DNA of 37,660 nucleotides, taken from assembly GCF_000313135.1 (NCBI RefSeq), contig NW_004457260.1, positions 11,492 through 49,151 of the forward strand. The letters run 5' to 3'. Shown piece by piece: positions 18,895 to 30,800 of this stretch. The position numbers and the translations under genes were made by a program. Positions within the stretch are counted from its first letter, which is position 1, and every line of letters begins with the position of its first letter. The DNA is from Acanthamoeba castellanii str. Neff. Its lineage: Eukaryota > Discosea > Longamoebia > Acanthamoebidae. The notes below the pieces were generated by a model that worked only from the letters and a program-made list of their open reading frames with translations, did no database searches and was not told the origin of the DNA.

Positions 18895-21800
18895 ATGGAT
18901 CCGGAATCGGAAGCTCCCCGGCAGCGAGGATGGTTTAGACGCGCCTCTGGCCAGCGGGTACGCTACGATCTTGTTGCATTTGTGGAATCAACTTGATTTG
19001 CGTCTGACTCGGCCGTGCAGAAAGTGGTGGAGGGCCTTCCGCTGCCACCGCCGACCATGGAGGACACCTTCCCACAGGAGAACCCCGAGTCGCTGCAAAA
19101 GGCGGTGATCGAGTGTCTGGAGGAGGAACTCGAGGCATGCGCACCATCTTCATTTTTTTGCTGTTTATTTTTATTTATAATTATGAAATAATAGGGTTAA
19201 AACAATAATGTATAAAATAATAGTAATAATAATTATAACAATGGCAAATTAATAATGCTGCTCAACACGCCCTAATTATTTTATCATGCTTTTTTATCAT
19301 AATTTTGTCTTTTTCAAAGATATAACTCGCACTTACGTGTGCCCGATCACGACCACCAGGAGAAGAGCAAGGAAATGGAAGCGCTGCGCGCGCTGCTCAC
19401 CCAGGAGGACGAGAAGGTCAAGGAGGCCGCACGGGTCGCCGAGAAGAAGCAGCGCAAGATGAAGCGCCGCAAGGAGGAGCTCAAGCGCGAGCTCGCCAGG
19501 GCCAAGCGCGACAGCGACGAGCGCGAGCGCGACGCCGAGCAGCAGCGCATGGAGCTCGAGGAGAAAGCCACCCGGCTCGAGGCCGCCGTCGCCGAGCGCG
19601 ACCAGCACTGGCAGCGCGAGCTCGACGGCCTCCGCGAGGAGCGCGATCAAATCGAAGCCCAGCGGCTCCGCATGGAGCGTGAGGCCAAGGACGCGCGCGC
19701 CGAACACGAAGCACAGCAGCGCGAGAGCGAGCGGCTGGCGCGCGAGCTGGCGCGGGCCAAGGAGGAGCGCGCCGAGCTGGCCAAGATCAAGCAGGGCGTC
19801 GAGGAGCAGCTGATCAAGGTCGTGTCTGAGCAGGAGGGCTCCACCGAGGCCCACAGGGCCACCCACGACGCGCTGCAGGCGCTCGAACAGGGCAAGCAGT
19901 GCCTCGAAGCCGAGATCAGTCACCTCAAGGCCGAGCGCGAGGAGGCCGTCGCGGAGCGCAAGGCCGTCGAGGCCGCACTCAAGGCCAAGCTCGAGCGGCG
20001 CCAGGCCAAGATCCTGCGCCTGCGCGACGACGCCCGCGAGAAGGAAAAGGAGAAGGAGCGCATGGCCGACGAGCTCCAGCGCGTGCGGGGCGCCAAGGAG
20101 GAGGCGCTGAGGGGCATGGTGCAGATGGACAACAAGATGCGCCGGGAGCGCGACGACCGGGAGCGGGAGATCGGCGCGCTCAGGCAGCAGATCAACGCGC
20201 TCGAGGAGGCCAACATCAAGCTGGACGACGAGAAGGAGGAGCTGGTCATTGTCATGGGCGAGATGGAGGAGCGGCGCGGCAGGGAGGTGGCCGACCTCGC
20301 GGCCGAGATCGAGCGGCAGCGGCAGCGACACGGGAAGCTGGAGAGGGAGAAGGGCGACGTCGAGCGCGAGCTGCTGCGTGTGCGGCGCGAGCGCGAGGAG
20401 ACCATCCGTGCGCGCGAGGAGATGCGACACGAGCTCGAACGCGCCGAGGAGCGCGCCTACGAACTCGAGGAGCAGCTCGCCGAGGCCGTCGCCCAGCGCG
20501 AAGTCTCCTACGTGTCACCGATCGACGACACCACCGTCGACGACACGGAGGCCGACGACCACGATCAGGCGCAGCAGCAGGTGCAGCTGGAGGAGGGAGA
20601 GGAAACGCAAGGCGTCGCGCAGGAGCTGAAGCGGGTGAAGGCCGAGAAGGAGGCGCTCGAACAGGAGTGCCTCCGACTGCGCAAGCAGCTCAAGTCGCCG
20701 CAGCAGCCCGCCGAAGCCGCCCCCGCTGTCGTGGCCGAAACCGAGACCAAGACGGGCGACGCCGCCGCGACCGCTGCCGTCGCCGTCGAGGAGTCGCTGC
20801 TGCGACAGCAGATCAGACAACTCGAGGCCGAGAACGCGGCGCTGAAGGCCGAGCGGGCGAAGGTGAAGAGGGAGACGGAGGAAGTGCTGCGCGCCAATCT
20901 GGGCGTCGTGGAGAAGATCAACGACGAGCGCGAGCAGATGGAAGCCGAGCGCGAGCGGGCCAGGAAGGAGGTGGCCAAGGCCAAGGAGGAGCGCGAAGTG
21001 ATGAAGCGGATGAAGGATGAACGCGAGGAGGCGATGCTGCGAGTCATCGCCGAGAAGGAGCAGGTCGAGCGCGAGAAGCAAATTTTGGCAGAGCAACTGC
21101 AGCGGGCGAGTGAGGGCCGATCCACCGAGCAACCAGAAGTTCAGGTGCGGTGTGTTGTCGTGTGTGTGTGTGTTGTCGTGTGTGTGTGTGTGTCGTGCGG
21201 CCCAACCTCCATGCAACTAACGCGCCAACAGGTCGGTGATGAGGCCAAGCTGGTGGGAGGGACGGAGCGCGAGGCGGAAGAGTTGGCTACGCTCAAGGCA
21301 GAGAGTGAGGAGCTCCAGCGGCGCTGGGCGCAGGAGCTCGAGGGCCTGCGGACTGCGCTCGCGAGCAGGGAGGCCGAGATCGCGCGCCTTGCGGCCGAGA
21401 AACAGCAGCTCGAAGCCGAAAACGCAGCGCTGAACGAGATGCGCCAGGCCGACCTGCAGCACATGGACAACACCAAGGTCCAGCTGCTGCGCGACAAGGC
21501 CCAGCTCGAGCTGCAGCTCCAGGAGAGCCAGCGTGCGGTCCACGACGCCCTTAAGCTGGTCGACGCCGCGCCCAGCGGTGCGGTGGAAGGCAGCGAGCAC
21601 CAGCGGCTCGTGGCGGAGAACGCGGAGCTGGTCGGGCAGATCGAAGGCCTCAAGGCGGCGCTGGGTAATGCCGCGTCGGCCAAGGCCGGCGTCGAGGAGG
21701 CGCTGCACGCGGCCCAGGCCGAGTTGGCCGAGCACGAGGCGGCCCGGGCAGCGATGGCAGCTCAACTGGAAGCGCTTCAGCGACGAGCCGACGTCGCCGA

Positions 21801-24800
21801 GCGGAGCGCTGTCGCTGCCCAGCGGGCCACCACCACTGCCGACGTCGTGAAGGTGCCGCGGTGGTCAGAGAGAAGGCGGAGCTCGAGGCCGCGCTGCGTC
21901 AAGCCACCGAGGCCGCCGAAGCGCTCAGGCGTGATGTGGCACGGATGGTCGAGCGGCGCGCGCACGACGAGGAGCGCATCGAAAAGGGCAGGGAGGACAT
22001 CGACCGCCTGGCCAACGAGCTGGTCGAGCTGCGCAGCGAGCGGGACCAGCTCGCAGCCGCCCGCGCCGCTCAGGAGCAGGTGGTCGTGGCTCTGGCCGGT
22101 GTGCGGGTCGAGCTGGACCAGGCCCGGGCCGACGGCGCGGCCAAGCTGGCGCGGGCCGTGGAGGACATGGAGCGCGAGCGGGCCGGGCTGCTGGCCACGC
22201 TCGACCAGCTCCGGCGCGAGAAGAAGGAGCTCGCCGAGTCCCAGCACGAGCGCGAGGCCGAGCTAGCCCGGCTTGCCGACGAAAAACAGGCGAGCGAGGA
22301 GGAACGCGCCAGGCTGCAGCGACTGCTCGACGAGGCCCGCGCGGCAGCGGCCGCAGCCGAAGGCGAGGGAGAAGCGGAGGAGAACGAGGAGGTGGCGCGC
22401 CTCCGAGCGGTGGTGGAGGAGGAGCGGAGCAGGCGGCGCGCGGTGGAGGACGAGCGGGGCGTGGCCGTGTCGCGCATCGAGGCCTTCAAGCGCGCGCAAT
22501 CCGAACGGGACCAGGCCGAGCGCGAGCTGCGGGTGCAGCTGGACGAGCAGACCGAGGTGCAGGCCGCTCTTCGCAGCGAGGTGGCCCGACTGTCGGCCCT
22601 CGTGGCCCAGAGGGAAGAACCTGCCGTCGCCGCCGTCGAGGAGCAACAGCGAAGGGCCGGCGGCGAGCTCGAGCGATCGCAGGAGCGGCACGAGCTGCAG
22701 GAGGAGCTCGAGCAGCACAAGGGCATTCAGGCCTCGCTGCGGGGCGAGGTGGCGCGCCTGTCGGCCCTGGTCGAGGAGGAGCACGGCCTGCGCCGCGCCG
22801 CCGAGGAGGAACGCGACTCAGCCATTGCCTCGGCACGCGCTGCTGCCGCCGCCGCCGCCGCTACGTCGCAAGGCGAAGTGTCGTCCGAAGCGGAGCAGGT
22901 GGAGCGACTGCGGGAGCAGTTGGCCGAGCAGACGGGCCTGCAGTCCTCGCTGCGCGACGAGGTGGCCCGGCTCTCGGCCCTGGTCGACGAGCAGCACGGC
23001 CTGTTGCGTGCAGCCGATGACGAGAGGGACGCGGTTGCGGCGCGCGCGGCCGCCGCTTCGACCGTCGACCGACATGCGCAGGAGGAGCGCGAGCAGCTCG
23101 AGGAGCAGGCCAACGTGCAGGCGTCGCTGCGGGACGAGGTCGCACGGCTGTCGGCCCTGGTCGACGACCACCAGCAGCGCCTGCATGTTGCCGCCGATGA
23201 GGCGAAGGCCGAACGCGCACGAATTGAGCACGATATGCGCGAGAAGCTGGACGAGCAGGCCCACGTGCAGGCATCGCTGCGCGACGACGCGGCCCGCCTA
23301 TCTGCGCAGGTCGAGGAGGAGCGTCAGCTGCGACAGACGGTCGAAGAGGAGTGCAACGCAGCCGTCGCTCGCGGCGAGTCGCAGGAGGAACGAGAGGTGC
23401 TGGCGCAGAGCCTGCGAGCGAGCCTCGCCGAGCAGGCCGAGGCGCGGGCGTCGCTGGAGAGCGAGGTCGCTCGCCTCACCGCCGCCCACACAGGACCGAC
23501 GGAGCAGCTCGCAGCGCTGGAGACCGAAGTGGCCCGCCTGTCGGCGCTGGTCGAGGAGGAGCGGGGCAAGCGCCGAGCTGTGGAGGCCGAACGTGACGCG
23601 GTTGCCGGACGTTCGGCCGAACACGAGCGCGCACAGGCCGAGGAGCTGCGTGAGCGATTTGACGAGCAGAAGCGCGTCGAGACATCACTGCGGGACGAGG
23701 TGGCCCGGCTGTCGGCCCTCGTCCATGATCAAGAGCAGCAGCAGGTGACCGTAGCAACGGCGAACGCAGACGAAGAGGCGACATCGCTGCGCGACAATAT
23801 TACGCGGCTGTCGGCGCAGGTCGAGGAGCGCAAGCTGCGGCAAGCAGTCGAAGAGGAGCGCAACGCGGCCATCGCGCGCGCCCCAGAGCTCAACGAGTCG
23901 CACGAGGAGCATGCGCTGCTGGCACAGGGCCTGCGGGCGAGCCTCGCCGAGCAGGCCGAGGCACAAGCGTCGCTGGAGCGCGAGGTCGCTCGCCTCACTG
24001 CGCTGGCAGCCGAGCACAGCACGGATCAGCAGCAGCTTAAGCCGTCGCTGCAAAGCGAAGTGGCGCGTCTGTCGGCGCTGGTCAAGGAGGAGCACGACAA
24101 GCGCAGAGCAGCGGAGGAGCGTGACGCCGTGGCCGAGCGCTCGGCCGAAGAGCTGCGCGAGCGGTTCGAGCAGCAGAAGAGCGTCGAGGCGGCGCTGCGG
24201 GACGAGGTCGCTCGGCTGTCGAGTGTCGTCGACGAAGAGCGGCGCCTGCGCCAAGCCGTCGAGGAGCAGCAGCAACAGCAGACCGTTGCGGCGAACGCCG
24301 ACGCTCTGGAGCGCGACAATCTCACGCGGCTGTCGGCGCAGGTCGAGGAGGAGCGCCAGCTGCGGCAGACGGTCGAAGAGGAGCGCAACGCGGCCATCGC
24401 ACGCGCCCGGGAGTTGGAAGAGTCGCGGGAGGAGCGAGAGGTGCTGGTGCAGAGCTTGCGGGCGAGTCTCGCCGAGCAGGCCGAGGCGCGGGCGTCGCTG
24501 GAGAGCGAGGTCGCTCGTCTCACCGCCGCCCTGGCCAAGGAATCCGAAGAATCTCAAACGCAGCATCAGCAGCGCGGGCACGATCCCAGTGAGCAGCACC
24601 TCGAGGAGTTGGCGCGACTCTCGGCTCTGCTCGATGATGAGCGCAGCAAGCGCCGGGCCGCTGAGGACGGTCAGGCGAAGGCCGACGAGGAGGCCGACGA
24701 GCTGCGCGGGAAGCTCGAAGAGCAGGCCAACGTGCAGGCGTCGCTGCGGGACGAGGTCACTCGGCTGTCGGCCCTGGTCGACGATCACCAGCAGCGCCTG

Positions 24801-27800
24801 CGTGTCGCCGCCGCTGAGCAACGGCAGCAGCGAGACGTGGCTACCACCGCCGCTGATGAGGCCCAGCAGACCGGACAGGAGGAACGCGCACGAATCGAGC
24901 ACGATCTGCGCGAGAAGCTGGAGGAGCGTGAGGTGCTGGCGCAGGGCCTGCGGGCGAGCCTCGCCGAGCAGGCCGAGGCCCGGGAGTCGCTGGAGAGCGA
25001 GGTCGCTCGCCTCACCGCCGCCATGGTCGGCACGCACAGCACGGAGCAGCCGACCGAGGAGCAGCTCACGCCGTCGCTGCAAAGCGAAGTGGTCCGACTG
25101 TCAGCGCTGGTCGAGGACGAACAGAGCAAGCGCCGAGCTGCGGAAGCCGAGCGTGACGCCGTAGCCGCGCGTTCGGCCGAACACGAGCGCACGCAGGCCG
25201 AAGAGCTGCGCGGGCGGTTCGAGCAGCAGAAGGGCGTCGAGGAGGCGCTGCGGGACGAGGTTGCCCGGCTGTCGGCCGAAGAGCGGCGCCTGCGCCAAGC
25301 CGTCGAGGAGGAGGAGCAACAGCAGACCGTCACAGCGAACGCCGACGCTCTGGAGCGCGACGATCTCACGCGGCTGTCGGCGCAGGTCGAGGAGGAGCGC
25401 CAGCGGCGGCAGACGGTCGAAGAGGAGCGCAACGCGGCCGTCGCACGCGCCCGAGAGTTAGAGCAGGCGCGGGAGGAGCGAGAGGTGCTGGCGCAGGGCC
25501 TGCGGGCGAGTCTCGCTGAGCAGGCCGAGGCGCGGGCGTCGCTGGAGCGCGAGGTCGCTCGCCTCACCGCTGCCCTGGTAGAGGAATCCGAAGAGTCTCC
25601 GGCGCAGCAGCGGCGCGAGCACGAGCTCCTGCGCGGGAAGCTTGAAGAGCAGAGGAGCGTGCAGGCGTCGCTGCGTGGCGAGGTGGCCCGCCTGTCAGCC
25701 CAGCTCGAGGAGCAGGAGGGCCTGCGCCGTGCGGCCGAGGAACAACGTGACGCGGCCGCCGAGGCGCGCACTCGGGTTCATGAATTCGGAGAATCTCTGC
25801 GCGAGCGCGACCAGGTCGAGCACGAGCTGCGTGAGCGACTCGACGGGCAGACGCACATTCAGGCCTCGCTGCGAGTGGAGCTGGCCCGGCTCGCGGCCCT
25901 CGTCGAGGAGGAACAGCGGCTGCGGCGAGCGGCCGAAGAACAGCTGCGAAGCGGTGCGGCCCGTGAGGAATCTGAGGAATCCAAGGAATCTGAAGAACGG
26001 GCTGCGCGCGCGGAGGAGCGGGCGTGGCTCGTGCGCGAGTACGCGGGCGTGCAGGCCGCCCTGTTCGAGGCCGAGCGTCGGGCGGCCGACGCCGAGGAGC
26101 AGCTCCGACGCGTCGAAGCCGAGCTGGCCGACCGAGATCACCATCAACCACCGGCGGCGCACCTCTCTGCTGAGGTCCCGGCGGCCAGGGCCCAGAGCGA
26201 GCCGGAGCCCCAGGAGCAGCACGCCCGATCGCAGGCCGGCCGGCACGCGGCGGAGACCGACGACGAATGGGGCAGCGGCTGGGATGACTCCGACTGGGAC
26301 GCCAGCAGCCAGAACGTCGATGCCGACAGCGACCACCAGGCCATGGATGGTGAGACGACGAGGGACGCCGAGCAGCTGCAGCGCGAGATCGAGGCGCTGA
26401 ACGCTCGCGTGGCCGAGGCCGAGCGGCAGGAGGAGGCCGAGGAGCGTAACCGGTCAGAGCGACAGGGCCGCGGGGCCGAGCGCGGCGCCCATCGGCCGTC
26501 GGCCGAGCAGCCGGTGGTCGGCGTCGACGAGAGCGAAAGGGAAAGCGAGGAGCTGGAGCGGCTGCGGCGCGAGCGGAAGGCCAACGAAGAGGCGCTGCGC
26601 GAGGCCCTTCAGCGCATCGATCGCGAGTCCGAGGTCAACCAGCTGCGCGAGGAGCTCGCCGCGCGGGAGCACGACCTGCGGCGCGAGCAGCGCAAGCGCG
26701 AGGAATTCGAGGACGCAACAGCGAGGAGCGGGAGGCGGCCGAGGCCGACCTGCGCAGCGCCAGGGCCGAGCTCGAGGCGGCCCAGCGCGAGAAGGAATTC
26801 CTGGAACGCCAGTTCGAGCTGCTGGATAAGGAGCGCACAGACGACCAACGCCAGGCCACCGCGTCCGAGGAGGAGGTGGAGCGGCTGCGGCAGCGCGTGG
26901 AGGCCGGCGAGCGCGAGCAGGCGGCGCTGCGGCAGCAGCTCGAGGAGCTGAACGAAGCCAAGGAGCAGGCGGACAAGGAGAAGGCCTTCCTGGAGGGCCA
27001 GCTGGAGCTGGTGGTCATGCGCGACGAGATGCACCGCGAGCGCGAGCGGACTGAAGTTGCCGCACCGCCGCACGAGACCGACGAGCAGTTGCGAAGGACC
27101 GAAGAGGGGCGCGACCGTGCGGTGGCCAATGCACAGCGGCTGCACGACGAGCGGGAGACGCTCCAAGCCGAGCTGGAGGCGACACAAAGGGAGAAGGAGT
27201 TCCTGGAGCGGCAGCTGGAGCTGGTGGTCATGCGCGACGAGATGCACCGCGAGAAGGAGCGCATTGACGACCAACGCCAGGCCACGGTGGCTGCCGTTCC
27301 CACAAGCGAAGCGGAGGAGGTGGAGCGGCTGCGGCAGCGCGTAGAGGCCGGCGAGCGCGAGCAGGTGGCGCTGCGGCAACAGCTCGAGGAGCTGCTCGAA
27401 GCCAAGGAGCAGGTCGAGAAGGCCAAGGCGTTCCTGGAGCGGCAGCTGGAGCTGGTGGAGATGCGCGACGAGATGCACCGCGAACTCGAGCGGACCGAAG
27501 TCGCACCGGCGCCGCATGACGATCACGTCGAGCAGCTGCGAAGGGCCGAAGAGGAGCGCGACCGGGCGGTGGCCGACGCACAGCGGCTGCACGACGAGCG
27601 CGAGGCTCTCCAGGCCGAGCTGGCGGCGGCGCAACGGGAGAAGGAGTTCCTGGAACATCAGCTGGAGCTGGTGGTCATGCGCGACGAGATGCACCGCGAG
27701 AAGGAGCGCCTCGACGACCAACGCCAGGCCACTATTGCTGCTGCCGCCGTTCCCACAAGCGAAGCGGAGGAGGTGGAGCGGCTGCGGCAGCGCGTTGAGC

Positions 27801-30800
27801 ATGGCGAGCGCGAGCAGGCGGCGCTGCGGGAACAGCTCCAGCAGCTCGCCGAAGCCAAGGAGCAGGCGGACAAGGCCAACGAGTTCCTGGAACGGCAGCT
27901 GGAGCTGGTGGAGATGCGCGACGAGATGCACCGCGAAAAGGAGCGCATTGACGACCAACGCCAGGCCACTGCGGCGGCCGCAGCGACTGAGGAGGCCGCA
28001 GCGACTGAGGAGGAGGAAGGAGAGATGGAGCGGCTGTGGCAGCGCGTGGAGGCCGGCGAGCGCGAGCAGGCGGCGCTTCTGGGACAGTTGGAAGTGCTCG
28101 AACGAGCGAAGGAGGAGCGCGATAGAGCGGTGGCCGAGGCGCAGCAGCTGCGCGACGAGCGGGCCGAGCTGGAGCAGGTGAAGGAGTTCGTGGAGCGGCA
28201 GTGCGAGCTGATGGCGAGCCGGGAGGACCTGCACCGGGAGCGCATGGAGGAGCTCGAGGCCGAGCTCAAGCACGCCAACGTCCCTGCCCACGCTCTGGAA
28301 TTCGAGGAACGCATGGCACAGTTGCGGGCCGAGGCCGATCAGCGGGCGAGGGAGCTCGAGGAGGCGCAGGGCGAGCTGCAGCGCCGGCTGGCGGAGGAAT
28401 CTCAAGCACGCGCGACGGAGAGGGAGGAGCTCGAGCGGAGCGTGGAGCAGCTGAGGTGCCGGGTTCAGGAGAGTGAGGTCGAGGCCGCGCGGCTCAGGGC
28501 CGAGGCCAAGCACCAGACGGGCGAAGGCGAGGCCGACGAGGCCGAACGACGGCAGCGGCAGAACCAACTGCGGCAGTGCGTGGAGGCCGGCGAGCGCGAG
28601 CAGACGGCGCTGAGAGAGCAGCTCAACGGGTCCAAGGAACAGGCGGAGAAGGAGCAGGCGGCGCTGAGGGAGCAGCTGGAGGAGCTGAACGAAGCCAAGC
28701 AGCAGGTCGAGAAGGAGAAGGCGTTCCTGGAGGGCCAACTGGAGCTGGTGGTCATACGCGACGAGATGCACCGCGAGCGCGAGCGGACCGAAGTCGCTGC
28801 GCCGCCACACGAGCACCAGTACCAGGAGCAGCTGCTTGCGTCGATCGAGGAACAGCGGCGAAAGGCCGAAGAGGAGCGCGACCAGGCGGTGGCCGACGCA
28901 AAGCGGCTGCACGACGAGCGGGAGGCCCTCCAGGCCGAGCTGGCGGCGGAGCAGCGGGAGAAGGAGTTCCTGGAGCGGCAGCTGGAGCTGGTGGAGATGC
29001 GCGACGAGATGCACCGCGAGAAGGAGCGCATTGACGACCAACGCCAGGCCACGGTGGCCGCTGCTGCTGCGGCCCAGGACGACGACGAGGAAGAGGTGGA
29101 GCGGCTGCGGCAGCGCGTGGAGGCCGGCGAGCGCGAGCAGGTGACGCTGAGGGACAGCTCGAGGAGCTGCGCGAAGCCAAGGAGCAGGCGGACAAGGCCA
29201 ACGAGTTCCTGGAGCGGCAGCTGGAGCTGGTGGAGATGCGCGACGAGATGCACCGCGAACGCGAGCGGGCGGAGATTGCGGCCGAGCCCCAGCACGAGCA
29301 GCGGCTTGGCGCGCAGGACGGGCCAAGGAGGAGCGCCACAGGGCCTTAGAAGAGGAGCGCGACCGCGCGGTGGCCGACTCACAGCGGCTGCACGACGAGC
29401 GCGAGGCCCTTCAGACCGAGCTGGAAGCCACCCAGCAGGAGAAGGAGTTCCTGGAGCGGCAGCTGGAGCTGGTGGTCATGCGCGACGAGATGCACCGCGA
29501 GAAGGAGCGCCTCGACGACCAACGCCAGGCCACGGCGCCTGCGACTGCGACCCCTGAGCCCGCCACATCAGCGTCCCACGAAGAAGAGGAGGCGGAGGAG
29601 AAGGAGGAGGTGGAGCGGCTGTGGCAGCGCGTAGAGGCCGGCGAGCGCGAGCAGGTGGCGCTGCGGCAACAGCTCGAGGAGCTGGGCGAGGCCAAGGAGC
29701 AGGTCGAGAAGGCCAAGGCGTTCCTGGAGGGCCAGCTGGAGCTGGTGGAGATGCGCGACGAGATGCACCGCGAGCGCGAGCGGACCGAGGTCGCCGCGCC
29801 GTCACATGACAGTCACCACGAGCAGCTGCAAAGGGCCTCAGAAGAGGAGCGCGACCGGGCGGTGGCCGACGCACAGCGGCTTCACGACGAGCGGGAGGCC
29901 CTCCAGGCTGAGCTCGAAGCGACGCAGCGCGAAAAGGCGTTCCTCGAGCGACAATTGGAGCTAATGGTCATGCGCGACGAGATGCACCACGAACTCGAGC
30001 GAACCGAAGTCGCCGCGCCGCCACCTGAGGAGCACCAGCACCAGTACCAGCACCTCGAGCTGAAGGGGCAGCGACAAAGAACTGAGGCGGAGCGCGACCG
30101 AGCGGTGGCCGAGGCACAGCGGCTGCGCGAGGAGCGGGAGACGGTCGAGGGCGAGCTGCACCGTACCACTGCCGAGCTGGAGGCAGCGCAGCGGGAGAAG
30201 GAGTTCCTGGAGCGGCAGCTGGAGCTGGTGGTCATGCGCGACGAGATGCACCGCGAGAAGGAGCGCATTGACGACCAACGCCAGGCCACGGTGGCTGCCG
30301 CCGCCGCCGCCGCTGCCGTTCCCACAAGCGAAGCGGAGGAGGTGGAGCGGCTGCGGCAGCGCGTGGAGGTTGGCGAGCGCGAGCAGGCGGCGCTGAGGGA
30401 ACAGCTCGAGGAGCTGCGCGAAGCCAAGGAGCAGGCGGACAAGGCCAACGAGTTCCTGGAGCGGCAGCTGGAGCTGGTGGAGATGCGCGACGAGATGCAC
30501 CGCGAGAAGGAGCGCATCGACGACCAACGCCAGGCCACTGTGGCGACTGAGGAGGAGGAAGGAGAGATGGAGCGGCTGTGGCAGCGCGTGGAGGCCGGCG
30601 AGCGCGAGCAGGCGGCGCTGCTGGAGCAGTTGGAGGAGCTCGAACGAGCGAAGGAGGAGCGCGATCGAGCGGTGGCCGAGGCGCAGCAGCTGCGCGACGA
30701 GCGGGCCGAGCTGGAGCAGGTGAAGGAGTTTGTGGAGCGGCAGTGCGAGCTGATGGCGAGCCGGGAGGACCTGCACCGGGAGCGCATGGAAGAGCTCGAG

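Noticed and set aside
18875..18957. ATG at 18875 as the start of the giant gene
   Set aside because: Its frame reaches a stop (TGA) in exon 2 after the 18958-19020 intron. ATG 18895 reads through both introns in frame.
19899..21020. A 373-codon plus-strand frame rich in Arg, Gly and Ala inside the giant gene
   Set aside because: It is an out-of-frame reading of GAG/GCG-rich coiled-coil DNA, and the in-frame reading has perfect heptads.
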